This document shows positions 17,386 to 25,438 of a stretch of DNA of 32,491 bases, in pieces. This DNA comes from Hydromicrobium sp964415365 (GTDB lineage Bacteria; Actinomycetota; Humimicrobiia; Humimicrobiales; Humimicrobiaceae): assembly GCA_964415365.1 (NCBI GenBank), contig CAYPYW010000026.1, forward strand, positions 1 to 32,491. The letters run 5' to 3'. The notes under the pieces are model-generated. The model was given only the letters and a program-made list of their open reading frames with translations. It did no database searches and was not told the origin of the DNA. The position numbers and the translations under genes are program-made. Positions within the stretch are counted from its first letter, which is position 1. Each line of letters opens with the position of its first letter.

Positions 17386-18567
17386 TTATTTCAAATCATC
17401 CAATAAGTTCCTGGATTTTGATATTATTGAAACATAAAATCTTGCTATTTCCCTGGCCGTAAAATAAAGAAGATCTTTACTATTCTTTATGGCGTCCTCA
17501 AGACGCATATCACTTGTCATTATGTCAAAATTCCCTGCAAACAGATCCCACTTTTGCTTTTCAATCTTACTATAATCTATATTTACGGAGCCGTTAATAG
17601 TAATAACAGGAATGCCATATTTCCCCGCAAGTGTTGCCACTCCATAGGCGCTCTTCCCATAAAAAGTCTGGCTGTCCATAGCTCCCTCACCTGTTATTAT
17701 AAGATCCGCGTCCTTTATCTTATCTTCAAGATGAGTTACCTGTATAACTATATCCGTACCACGCTTAAGCTCTGCATTAAGAAATGCTACAAGGCCGGCA
17801 CCAAGGCCACCTGCAGCACCTGCACCTTTTAAGTTGCTAACATCTATTTTTAAATCCCTTTTTACAACCCTGGCAAAATTCCTTAATCCGCTATCAAGTA
17901 TTTTTACAGCTTCTTCATCCGCACCTTTTTGAGGACCATAAACGTATGCTGCACCACTTGGACCATAAAGAGGATTATCAACATCACATGCTACAAATAT
18001 CTCTGCACCTTTTACAAGAGGATCCAGACCATCCATACAAATACTTTCAATACTTAAGAGATCCTCCCCGTAGCCGTCAAGTACATTTTTATTCTTATCA
18101 TAAAACTTCACTCCGAGAGCCGCAGCTGCACCTATTCCTGCGTCATTTGTCGCGCTCCCCCCAATTCCTACTATTATTTTTTTAGCTCCCAGTTTAAGTG
18201 CCTTCTTTATAAGCTCTCCTGTGCCATATGTAGTAGTATGCAAAGGGTTTCTATCCTGTGGCCTGACAAGCCAGAAGCCTGATGCAGATGACATCTCTAT
18301 TACCGCAGTACTGTCATTTTCAATTAACCCGAAAGATGATTTTACTTTTTTACCTGTCGGTCCCATAACTTCAAATTTTATATACCTACCCCTGTAACTT
18401 TCAACAAGGGTACTTACGATTCCTTCACCGCCGTCAGCCATGGGATTTACAATGACTTCTATATCTTTTGTTGTATCTGTGATAGCATTTTTTATTATTG
18501 TACAAACCTGTATTGCGGTCAGGCTACCTTTATATTTATCACATGCAACAACTATTTTCCCCTTCAA
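17386..18567 (-). CDS. Glycerate kinase (GarK/GlxK family)
   Basis: 393 residues, the usual family length. Motifs: VACDKYKGSLTA at the start, NPMADGGEGIVSTLV, GTGELIKKAL, IGGSATNDAGIGAAAALG, GAGAAGGLGAGLVAFL and TGEGAMDSQTFYGK. These mark the ATP-dependent kinase making 2-phosphoglycerate. The start is TTG at 18567, chosen because AGGAGG sits just upstream and no other start is near. It lies ahead of the GH94 gene and may share its transcript. The 371-bp region upstream is shared with the divergent PBP1A gene. Confidence 0.93.
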   Translation of the reverse strand: MKGKIVVACDKYKGSLTAIQVCTIIKNAITDTTKDIEVIVNPMADGGEGIVSTLVESYRGRYIKFEVMGPTGKKVKSSFGLIENDSTAVIEMSSASGFWLVRPQDRNPLHTTTYGTGELIKKALKLGAKKIIVGIGGSATNDAGIGAAAALGVKFYDKNKNVLDGYGEDLLSIESICMDGLDPLVKGAEIFVACDVDNPLYGPSGAAYVYGPQKGADEEAVKILDSGLRNFARVVKRDLKIDVSNLKGAGAAGGLGAGLVAFLNAELKRGTDIVIQVTHLEDKIKDADLIITGEGAMDSQTFYGKSAYGVATLAGKYGIPVITINGSVNIDYSKIEKQKWDLFAGNFDIMTSDMRLEDAIKNSKDLLYFTAREIARFYVSIISKSRNLLDDLK

Positions 18568-18938
18568 CTAACCTCCTCTGACAAGACTTGATTGCTGAAT
18601 TAAAAATACTAATAAAGACCAATCATTGCCCCAGGCTTTGAATACACTTCCCGGGTAACAAGAGTAAGATAATATTAATATTATCTTACTCTTATCCAAT
18701 TTTGAATAGAAAAAGAATTTATTTTAATCGAATATAGTATGGTTGCCGGCTTACCCTGTATAATAAAAAGGAAATATGATAATATTTCTTACTTGTAATA
18801 TCCGATATGTTTTTATCAAATAAAAAATTAGTTAGCAAGTTAAATAGGAATTGAATTCTATTGAGATTTTACTGTTAATTAGAGTTTTACCATTAGAGAC
18901 CTTAGAAATTTAAACCTAATAATTATTTTTTACAGACC
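18568..18938. other. 371-bp divergent intergenic region between glycerate kinase and PBP1A
   Basis: No coding sequence is visible. It must hold promoters for both divergent genes. It contains the perfect palindrome at 18660-18693. The rest is AT-rich without a promoter I can assign firmly. Confidence 0.6.
18660..18693. promoter_or_regulatory. 34-bp perfect palindrome, no spacer
   Basis: Two 17-bp arms (AAGAGTAAGATAATATT and its exact complement) meet without a loop. It is not followed by a T-tract, and it lies between divergent genes, so a terminator is unlikely. A dimeric regulator site or a cruciform is possible. Confidence 0.55.
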
Positions 18939-21200
18939 GTGTCTAGATTAAGAAAAAAACATAAAAACAGGAAACTTTCCAGAGTAATAGTAGTTATAAT
19001 AGCCTTTATTCTGGCCGTGCATCTACTATTCATATTTGCATTTTCAAGCGCTTTAGTATATGTCCTCCAGACTATTACATCCCTCTTTGAGGATCTACCA
19101 AAGCTGGAAGATCTCACACCAACAGAGAGCGCCCTTACATCAAGAATATATGCTGCCGACGGCACTCTTATTGCAACTTTCCATGGCGAAGAAAACAGAG
19201 AACTGGTATCCTACGAGCAAATACCCAGAAACCTGATAAATGCTGTTATTGCTATTGAAGATGAAAGGTTCTACCAGCACCAAGGATTCGATATCGAAGG
19301 TATAATCCGGTCATTTATTATAAACCTTGCATCCGGAGGGATAGAGCAGGGTGCAACTACCATTACCCAGGGATATGTAAAAAATGTATACATGCCTGAG
19401 GAAAAATATGAAATATCCTATGAGAGAAAGATTAAAGAAGCTGTTCTCGCGTATCAACTTGAAAAAATATACTCCAAAAAAGAGATACTGGAAATGTATT
19501 TAAATACAGTTTTTTTTGGCGAAGGCGCATATGGCGTTCAGGCTGCAGCTAAAGTTTATTTCAATAAAGATGTGGAATATCTTAACCTTCAGGAGTGTGC
19601 TATGCTTGCAGGACTTCTCAAATCCTATCTATATTCGCCCTACATTGATAAAAACGCTGCTCTGGAAAGGAGAAATACAGTGCTCGCCAAAATGCTTGAA
19701 TTGAACTATATAACCCAGGATGAATATGATAACGCTAAAAAAGCACCCATAATAACTCAGAGGCCGAGAGAAGAAACAGAAAAAGGCTTTGCTCCTTATT
19801 TTGTGGATTATGTTAAACAGACATTAATAGAAAAATACGGAGTGGAAAAAGTATTCAAGGGTGGGTTTGAAATATACACAACTTTGGATCCCGAAATGCA
19901 AACTGCCGCTGAAAATGCAATTAAAGAGGTTCTTCCTGATCCCGAAGATCCCTCAGCTGCCCTAGTAGCCATGGACCCAACTAACGGATTTATAAAAGCC
20001 ATGGTCGGAGGAAAGGAGGAAGATTACGTTGGAATGGGATATAACCTGGCCTCAATGGCCAAAAGACAGCCCGGGTCTACCTTTAAAGTTTTTGCCCTTC
20101 TCTCTGCTCTTGAACAGGGAGTCAGCCCTTATATGACTTTCAATCCCAACGGGAATGTCGTATTTGACATCGAAGGCAGTGAACCCTGGGAAGTTGGTAA
20201 CTACAATGACGAGAGTTATGAAATAAATGAAATGCCGATCCTGGAAGCAACCGTAAAATCCGTAAATGTTGTATATTCCCAGCTTATAATGAGGATAGGA
20301 GCTTACGGAATGGCTCAGCTTGCAAACGATATGGGAATCGAAACTCCTATGGACCCATACCCGGCAATGGGTCTGGGCGGACTCACCACAGGAGTATCCC
20401 CGCTCGAGGTCTGTACTGCATTTTCAACCATCGCTGACTACGGAGTAAGACATGACCCGGTGGCAATATTAAAAGTCGTGGATAAAGACGGTAATGTCAT
20501 TGATGAATATGAGGAAGAAAGCACACAGGTACTTACCCCGATCAATGCTTACCGGGCCATAGAAATTATGCAGCAGGTCATGTTAAGAGGAACAGGTACC
20601 AGAGCCAGGCTCGAAGACAGGCCCTGTGCAGGAAAAACCGGCACTACTCAGGAAGCCGAGAATGCATGGTTCACCGGATTTACCACAAATCTTGCCGCCT
20701 GTGTATGGATGGGATATCCGGAAGTCAATAAAAAAATGGGAACCATTCATGATATGAGAGTTCAGGGAGGCGCACACCCGGCTATGATCTGGAATTTATT
20801 TATGACCGAGGCTACAAAAGATCTTCCCATAGAAAATTTCATAAGGCCGGAGGATGACAGAATCAACGTCCAGGTAGTAATCGATCCGGAAACAGGAGAG
20901 ATGATGATTCCCAACAGGTTCACACCGCTTGACCAGATCATTGTAAAGGAATTCCGTTATGGCCAGGAACCTATTACACAGATGCCCATTACTGCCGATG
21001 ATATTCCCATCATGCCAATGGTATCGTTAATGTCCATAACTGAAGCAAATCAAATATTGCTTGAAGCCGGCTATACACATATAGAATATATAGACGAAGT
21101 GTATACCGAAGTACCCTCCGGTTTCACTCACCGCCAGGACCCAATCTGGGGACAGCCTGTCGAAACCAATAGAAAAATAACCATATGGGTAAATCCTTAA
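18939..21200 (+). CDS. mrcA: Class A penicillin-binding protein 1A with C-terminal PASTA domain
   Basis: 753 residues. A basic N-terminus and membrane helix (about 14-40) anchor it. The GT51 glycosyltransferase domain has AIEDERFYQHQGFD with catalytic Glu107, then QGATTITQGYVKN. The transpeptidase domain has SxxK at S380-K383, SVN at 441-443 and KTGT at 566-569, all intact. The last 65 residues form a PASTA-like domain (SITEANQILLEAGY ... TNRKITIWVNP). It polymerises and cross-links peptidoglycan outside the membrane. The start is GTG at 18939 without a clear Shine-Dalgarno site. gltX follows closely on the same strand. Confidence 0.95.
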   Translation: MSRLRKKHKNRKLSRVIVVIIAFILAVHLLFIFAFSSALVYVLQTITSLFEDLPKLEDLTPTESALTSRIYAADGTLIATFHGEENRELVSYEQIPRNLINAVIAIEDERFYQHQGFDIEGIIRSFIINLASGGIEQGATTITQGYVKNVYMPEEKYEISYERKIKEAVLAYQLEKIYSKKEILEMYLNTVFFGEGAYGVQAAAKVYFNKDVEYLNLQECAMLAGLLKSYLYSPYIDKNAALERRNTVLAKMLELNYITQDEYDNAKKAPIITQRPREETEKGFAPYFVDYVKQTLIEKYGVEKVFKGGFEIYTTLDPEMQTAAENAIKEVLPDPEDPSAALVAMDPTNGFIKAMVGGKEEDYVGMGYNLASMAKRQPGSTFKVFALLSALEQGVSPYMTFNPNGNVVFDIEGSEPWEVGNYNDESYEINEMPILEATVKSVNVVYSQLIMRIGAYGMAQLANDMGIETPMDPYPAMGLGGLTTGVSPLEVCTAFSTIADYGVRHDPVAILKVVDKDGNVIDEYEEESTQVLTPINAYRAIEIMQQVMLRGTGTRARLEDRPCAGKTGTTQEAENAWFTGFTTNLAACVWMGYPEVNKKMGTIHDMRVQGGAHPAMIWNLFMTEATKDLPIENFIRPEDDRINVQVVIDPETGEMMIPNRFTPLDQIIVKEFRYGQEPITQMPITADDIPIMPMVSLMSITEANQILLEAGYTHIEYIDEVYTEVPSGFTHRQDPIWGQPVETNRKITIWVNP

Positions 21201-21210
21201 TCTATTGAAT

Positions 21211-22701
21211 ATGACAAAGAAAAATAAAGAAGTAAGAGTCAGATTTGCTCCCAGCCCGACCGGATATCTGCACATTGGGAGCGCCAGGACTGCCTTTTTT
21301 AACTGGTTATATGCCAAGAAAACAGGGGGCAACTTTGTCTTGAGGATAGAAGATACCGACATAGCCAGGCATCAGGAAGAAACAATAGACCTAATAATGA
21401 GGTCACTTAAATGGCTTGGACTCGACTGGGACGAAGGTCCGGAATCCGGGGGCAAATACGGCCCGTACAGACAATCCCTGAGAGTAGAAATATATAAAAA
21501 ATATGCACATAAACTAATCGAGGATAAGAAAGCCTACCGCTGTTTTTGCAGTCCCGATCAGTTAAAAGAAGAAAGGAAGAACAAAACAGAGAAAGGAAAG
21601 CCTTTCAAATATGACAGGAAATGTCTCAATCTCTCTCATAAAAATATTAAAGACAATATAGATAGCGGCAAACCCTATGCCATAAGATTCATGGTACCCG
21701 AAAACGAAGTTATTAGCTTTAAGGACACTGTATATGGAGATATTACGGTCGATACCTCTGCTATTGAAGACTTCATTATAATAAGATCCAATGGACTTCC
21801 CACCTACAATTATTCTGTGGCCATAGATGATGCTTTGATGAAAATAACACATATTATAAGAGGCGAAGATCACCTTTCGAATACTCCCAAACAGATTCTC
21901 ATTTACAGAGCTCTGGATTTTAACATACCCAATTTTACCCATCTGCCAATGATACTGGGACAGGACGGCCATAAACTAAGCAAAAGGCACGGCTCCATCT
22001 CCATTGAGAACTACATAGAGGAAGGATTCATAAGAGAAGCCATACTTAATTATCTCGCACTCCTTGGCTGGGCTTACGATGAAAAAACCACTATCTTTTC
22101 AACTGATGAATTGATTGAAAAATTTGAACTCGACTCCATAAATAAAAAGCCAGCCAAATTCGATTACAGCAAGCTTTTATGGATAAACGGATATTACATA
22201 AGAAACATGGCTAGTTCCAGCTTAAAAAAACTACTGGAAGCTCAGATAAAAAATTACCTGGCTTCCAGGGAAAACAGCGACCTGGAAAGTAGTGCAGGAA
22301 AGCTAGAACAGAAAATCGGGGAAATAACGCTGCTGGTAAAAGAGCGTATAAAGACACTAAAAGAGAGTATCGATTTGACCAGCCCCTTTTTTGTAAAAAT
22401 CGTATACAGCGACAAATCAAAGACTTATTTTAAAAACAAGAGCATCGATGCGCCCAATATATTGAATAGCATTTACGGTGTACTTAGTGAAATAAATGAC
22501 AAATTCCACGCAAAAGATACCGAAAAGAATTTGAGGCTGGTTTCAGAAAAGCTGAACTTAAATCTCAGGAAAATTGCAGAAGTGGTAAGAATAGCCATAT
22601 GGAACAGTACTGTAAGCCCTCCCCTGTTTGAGACCATGGAGATACTGGGAAAGGAATTAACTTTAAAAAGGATAAAGGATTATATAAGTATCATATCGTA
22701 A
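21211..22701 (+). CDS. gltX: Glutamate--tRNA ligase
   Basis: 496 residues from ATG at 21211; a TTG two codons earlier is possible. Class I synthetase motifs are present: HIG at 21-23 in SPTGYLHIGSART, and KLSKR at 255-259, the KMSKS equivalent. Other family blocks are RIEDTD, ITHIIRGEDHLSNTPKQ and LALLGW. The C-terminal helical anticodon-binding domain is complete. It charges tRNA-Glu, or also tRNA-Gln if the organism uses the transamidation route. It begins 10 bp after PBP1A and converges with the RHH gene. Confidence 0.97.
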   Translation: MTKKNKEVRVRFAPSPTGYLHIGSARTAFFNWLYAKKTGGNFVLRIEDTDIARHQEETIDLIMRSLKWLGLDWDEGPESGGKYGPYRQSLRVEIYKKYAHKLIEDKKAYRCFCSPDQLKEERKNKTEKGKPFKYDRKCLNLSHKNIKDNIDSGKPYAIRFMVPENEVISFKDTVYGDITVDTSAIEDFIIIRSNGLPTYNYSVAIDDALMKITHIIRGEDHLSNTPKQILIYRALDFNIPNFTHLPMILGQDGHKLSKRHGSISIENYIEEGFIREAILNYLALLGWAYDEKTTIFSTDELIEKFELDSINKKPAKFDYSKLLWINGYYIRNMASSSLKKLLEAQIKNYLASRENSDLESSAGKLEQKIGEITLLVKERIKTLKESIDLTSPFFVKIVYSDKSKTYFKNKSIDAPNILNSIYGVLSEINDKFHAKDTEKNLRLVSEKLNLNLRKIAEVVRIAIWNSTVSPPLFETMEILGKELTLKRIKDYISIIS

Positions 22702-22721
22702 CCCGGGAGTCTCTCTTCCAC

Positions 22722-22976
22722 TTATCTTTTAAGAGATTTCTTCAAATCCGATCTTAATTTCTTTATTTCCGAAACTATTTCATACAACATCTGAGGAGCA
22801 AGTTCATTTGGAATAAAAAAAATGCTATTTTTATTTCTTGAGTTTAAATAATTCACTTTTTCTTTTAACAAACAACTGATAAATAAAGATAATGATATTC
22901 CTATCTCACCTGCAATCTTTTTTGCATTATCTACCAAATCTTTGTTCAATCTAAAACTATACATCTTTTTATCCAT
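22722..22976 (-). CDS. Small ribbon-helix-helix-like DNA-binding protein
   Basis: 84 residues. KMYSFRLNKDLVDNAKKIAGEIGISLSLFISCLLKEKV (5-42) has the pattern of a beta-strand followed by two helices, as in CopG/Arc-type regulators and antitoxins. The second half is a charged helix (MLYEIVSEIKKLRSDLKK). No toxin gene adjoins; it is convergent with gltX and divergent from the IscS-like gene. A good promoter ends only about 10 bp before the ATG and carries an inverted repeat, suggesting autoregulation. Function otherwise unknown. Confidence 0.65.
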   Translation of the reverse strand: MDKKMYSFRLNKDLVDNAKKIAGEIGISLSLFISCLLKEKVNYLNSRNKNSIFFIPNELAPQMLYEIVSEIKKLRSDLKKSLKR

Positions 22977-22985
22977 AATGTTTCA

Positions 22986-23014
22986 ATACTAAAAAATAGT
23001 GACATATTTGTCAA
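22986..23014 (-). promoter_or_regulatory. Promoter of the RHH gene with overlapping operator-like repeat
   Basis: On the minus strand TTGACA (23014-23009), a 17-bp spacer and TAGTAT (22991-22986). The palindrome TGACA-TATT-TGTCA (23000-23013) overlaps the -35 box. The expected start of transcription is only a few bases before the ATG at 22976, and there is no Shine-Dalgarno site, so the mRNA may be leaderless. Confidence 0.6.
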
Positions 23015-23055
23015 CAAACATTATCCCTTAAAGTAAAATATACAGGATAATGACC

Positions 23056-23106
23056 GTTTGATTTTTAAAAAAATTTTTGAAATAATCAAACTACTATTAA
23101 TAATAT
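23056..23106 (+). promoter_or_regulatory. Probable promoter and inverted repeat upstream of the IscS-like gene
   Basis: TTGAAA (23077-23082), an 18-bp spacer and TAATAT (23101-23106). An inverted repeat GTTTGATT (23056-23063) / AATCAAAC (23084-23091) surrounds the -35 box and could bind a regulator. It does not match the IscR site as I know it. Confidence 0.45.
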
Positions 23107-23144
23107 AATAAGAGAGATTACAGCTAAATATAGAAGTAAGGATC

Positions 23145-24311
23145 ATGGAAAAAGAAAAAATCTTTTTTGATAACGCTTCTACCACAAGGGTAGATGACAG
23201 AGTTTTCGAATATATGAAGCCATATTTCAAAAGCAAATATGGAAATCCATCAAGCCTTCATGATTTCGGAGAGCCTGCAAAGAAGGCTATGGACAAGGCA
23301 AGAGAACAGGTATCTGCTCTTATAGGTGCTAATGAAGAAGAAATATACTTTACATCCTGTGGAACAGAATCAAATAATTTTGCCCTGTGGGGACTGGCCA
23401 GAGCTTATAAAAACAAAGGAAAACATATAATATCTTCCAGTATTGAACATCTTTCAATTATTAATCCTCTAAAGGAATTTGAAAAAGAAGGCTGGGAGGT
23501 AAGCCTGGTTCCTGTTGATGAGTATGGTTTTGTAAATCCGGAAGATATTAAAAAGGAAATAAGAAAGGATACAGTACTTATTTCCATAATTCATGCAAAC
23601 AATGAGGTGGGAACTATCCAGAGAATAAAAGAAATATCAACTATTGCAAAAGAAAATAATATTTTACTCCACAGTGACGGTACAGCCGCTGCCGGAATAA
23701 TACCGGTTGATGTGAACGAACTGGGAGTGGATGCATACAGCCTTACATCGCAGCAAATGTACGGACCTAAAGGAGCTGCAGCTTTATACGTCAAAAAAGG
23801 TGTGAGAATAAAGCCGCTGCTTCTGGGAGGCATTCAGGAAAGAGGAAGAAGAGCAGGAACCGAAAATGTCCCCGCTATTGCCGGTTTCGGTAAGGCGTGC
23901 GAGATAGCAGGAGATGAAATGGACAAAAATATAAAATATATATCAAAATTAAGAGATAGCCTTATCAAAGGAATAAACGACAGAATTAAAAACATTAAAT
24001 TAAACGGGCATCCTAAAGAAAGGACTCCCGGTAATGTCCATATGAGTTTTGAATTTATCGAGGGGGAATCAATACTGCTTATGTTGAATCTTCAGGGAAT
24101 TGCTGCAGCCAGCGGATCTTCCTGCACGTCACAGGCACTGAAAAGTTCGCATGTGCTCCTGGCAATGGGCTTATCCCCCACCATGGCACAGGGATCGATC
24201 CTCTTTTCTCTTGGAAAATATAATACACAAAAAGAAGTGGAGAGAGTTCTCGAAGTTCTTCCTCCCATTATAGATAGATTGAGGAAAATGTCACCATTGT
24301 ATAAGGAATAA
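23145..24311 (+). CDS. IscS/NifS-like aminotransferase-fold protein lacking the PLP lysine
   Basis: 388 residues, full length for group I cysteine desulfurases. It has FFDNASTT, NPSSLHD, H102 in SIEHLSI, D178 in HSD (PLP ring Asp) and the catalytic loop GSSCTSQ with Cys327. The normal 'SxHKxYGPKG' reads TSQQMYGPKG: the PLP-binding Lys and preceding His are Gln203-Gln204. The Gln of 'HTDAVQ' is Ala181. It therefore should not form the internal aldimine and may not be a desulfurase. It sits ahead of iscU, so a scaffold or ligand-donor role in Fe-S assembly is possible; Archaeoglobus fulgidus IscS is recalled as a comparable Lys-less case. AAGGA precedes the ATG. Confidence 0.9.
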   Translation: MEKEKIFFDNASTTRVDDRVFEYMKPYFKSKYGNPSSLHDFGEPAKKAMDKAREQVSALIGANEEEIYFTSCGTESNNFALWGLARAYKNKGKHIISSSIEHLSIINPLKEFEKEGWEVSLVPVDEYGFVNPEDIKKEIRKDTVLISIIHANNEVGTIQRIKEISTIAKENNILLHSDGTAAAGIIPVDVNELGVDAYSLTSQQMYGPKGAAALYVKKGVRIKPLLLGGIQERGRRAGTENVPAIAGFGKACEIAGDEMDKNIKYISKLRDSLIKGINDRIKNIKLNGHPKERTPGNVHMSFEFIEGESILLMLNLQGIAAASGSSCTSQALKSSHVLLAMGLSPTMAQGSILFSLGKYNTQKEVERVLEVLPPIIDRLRKMSPLYKE

Positions 24312-24379
24312 TTAAAATACTTGAAAGTATCAATCAAAAATAATATATTTGTTTAGGCTTTAAAGCTGTATAATTCAAA

Positions 24380-24399
24380 ACCCGGGTAAAATACCGGGT
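24380..24399 (+). promoter_or_regulatory. Short hairpin in the iscS-iscU intergenic gap
   Basis: ACCCGG and CCGGGT are complementary across an 8-nt loop, 28 bp before iscU. Only a weak T run follows, so it may be an attenuator, an mRNA-processing or stability hairpin, or chance. Confidence 0.35.
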
Positions 24400-24427
24400 A
24401 ATTTACATATTTTGAAAAGAGGTACCA

Positions 24428-24814
24428 ATGGTTATGTATGGCAAAAAAGTAATGGAACACTTTATGAATCCCAGAAATGTTGGTGAAATAAAGGATGCAG
24501 ACGGCATAGGTGAAGTTGGAAATCCTGTTTGCGGCGATATGATGACTTTTTATATAAAAGTTGATAAGGATAATAAGCTGGAGGATGTAAAATTCAAAAC
24601 CTTCGGATGTGGTGCAGCGATTGCTGTTTCCAGCATGGTCAGTGAAATGGCCAAGGGTAAAACTCTGGACGAAGCATTGAAGATTTCAAATAAAAGTGTT
24701 GCCGAAGAACTTGGGGGTCTTCCCAAGAATAAACTTCACTGTTCAAATCTGGGTGCAGATGCGCTGCACAAAGCTATCGAGAATTATCAGGAAAAACAAA
24801 AAAATAAAAAATAG
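24428..24814 (+). CDS. iscU: Fe-S cluster scaffold protein IscU
   Basis: 128 residues, normal for IscU. Cluster ligands are intact: C35 with D37 in NPVCGD, C61 in FGCGAA and C105 in LHCSNLGADAL (with H104). It builds [2Fe-2S]/[4Fe-4S] clusters and receives sulfur from a cysteine desulfurase. Its partner here lacks the PLP lysine, so the sulfur source may be different. GAAAAGAGG precedes the ATG. The zinc-ribbon gene starts 5 bp after its stop. Confidence 0.96.
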   Translation: MVMYGKKVMEHFMNPRNVGEIKDADGIGEVGNPVCGDMMTFYIKVDKDNKLEDVKFKTFGCGAAIAVSSMVSEMAKGKTLDEALKISNKSVAEELGGLPKNKLHCSNLGADALHKAIENYQEKQKNKK

Positions 24815-24819
24815 TATAA

Positions 24820-25023
24820 ATGGGAGTCGATATGACCGGCAAAGAATCAAAAAGTAAAGGAAGAAAAGGACCATGCAGATGCCCTTACTGCGATACGGAA
24901 CTTGAGAGCAGTGAAGTTGAATATTGTTCTTTCTGTAATTTCAAAGTCAGCCACTGTTCGGTGTGCAGCTATCCTGTCTCGGATAAAATGGAAAAATGTC
25001 CAAACTGCGGGGCGAAATTATAG
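24820..25023 (+). CDS. Small double zinc-ribbon protein
   Basis: 67 residues with nine Cys: C19, C21, C24, C36, C39, C46, C49, C60 and C63. Two zinc-ribbon units are CPYC...CSFC and CSVC...CPNC. A basic N-terminus precedes them. It is tightly linked after iscU and before tusA, which suggests a role with Fe-S or sulfur transfer, but no such function is established for it. The ATG at 24820 is used; an ATG at 24832 is also possible. Confidence 0.75.
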   Translation: MGVDMTGKESKSKGRKGPCRCPYCDTELESSEVEYCSFCNFKVSHCSVCSYPVSDKMEKCPNCGAKL

Positions 25024-25099
25024 ATACAGCAGCAGGTATACGCAGTAACCATCATTACTATCATCATAATAAACAAAAACCGTATAGCGACAAATATTT

Positions 25100-25360
25100 A
25101 TGAACGATAATTATAAAGAAGAAAACGAAATTAATTTTGACGAGTATCTGGACTGTGTTGGTCTTTACTGCCCCGTTCCCGTATTCGAAACAAGGAAAAA
25201 GATAAACAGTATGGAAAAAGGTCAGATACTCAAGATAACTGCCGATGATCCTGGTTCTGAACCCGATATAAAAAGCTGGGCCAAAATGACAGGAAACGAA
25301 CTGATAAAAGTGGAAAAAAATAATAACACTTTTACTTTCTATATAAGAAAAAACGAATAG
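25100..25360 (+). CDS. tusA: TusA-family sulfur carrier protein
   Basis: 86 residues. The family signature DCVGLYCPVPVFETRK holds the sulfur-carrying Cys24 in CPxP, followed by ITADDPGSEPDIKSWAKMTG, close to the consensus. TusA proteins accept persulfide sulfur and pass it to tRNA thiolation, molybdenum-cofactor or respiratory sulfur enzymes. Being in a cluster with IscU and an IscS-like protein, it may carry sulfur to or from the scaffold. No Shine-Dalgarno site is clear. tRNA-Gln starts 4 bp after its stop. Confidence 0.93.
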   Translation: MNDNYKEENEINFDEYLDCVGLYCPVPVFETRKKINSMEKGQILKITADDPGSEPDIKSWAKMTGNELIKVEKNNNTFTFYIRKNE

Positions 25361-25364
25361 CTAA

Positions 25365-25438
25365 TGGGGAGTCGTCTAGAGGTAGGACATGCGGCTCTGG
25401 ACCGTAGAGCGGGGGTTCGAATCCTCCCTCCCCAGCCA
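25365..25438 (+). tRNA. tRNA-Gln (anticodon CUG)
   Basis: A full cloverleaf folds by eye: acceptor TGGGGAG/CTCCCCA, D-stem GTCT/GGAC, anticodon stem TGCGG/CCGTA with loop CTCTGGA (anticodon CTG), T-arm GGGGG-TTCGAAT-CCTCC, discriminator G and encoded CCA. The 3' end is the boundary of the integrated element: the CAGCCA at 25433-25438 is the first part of an inverted repeat. The recombinase gene reads antisense through it. Confidence 0.95.

Noticed and set aside
25024..25099. ATC/ATT-rich stretch before tusA as a repeat array
   Set aside because: Too short and irregular; no CRISPR-like or tandem repeat structure is present here or elsewhere in the window.
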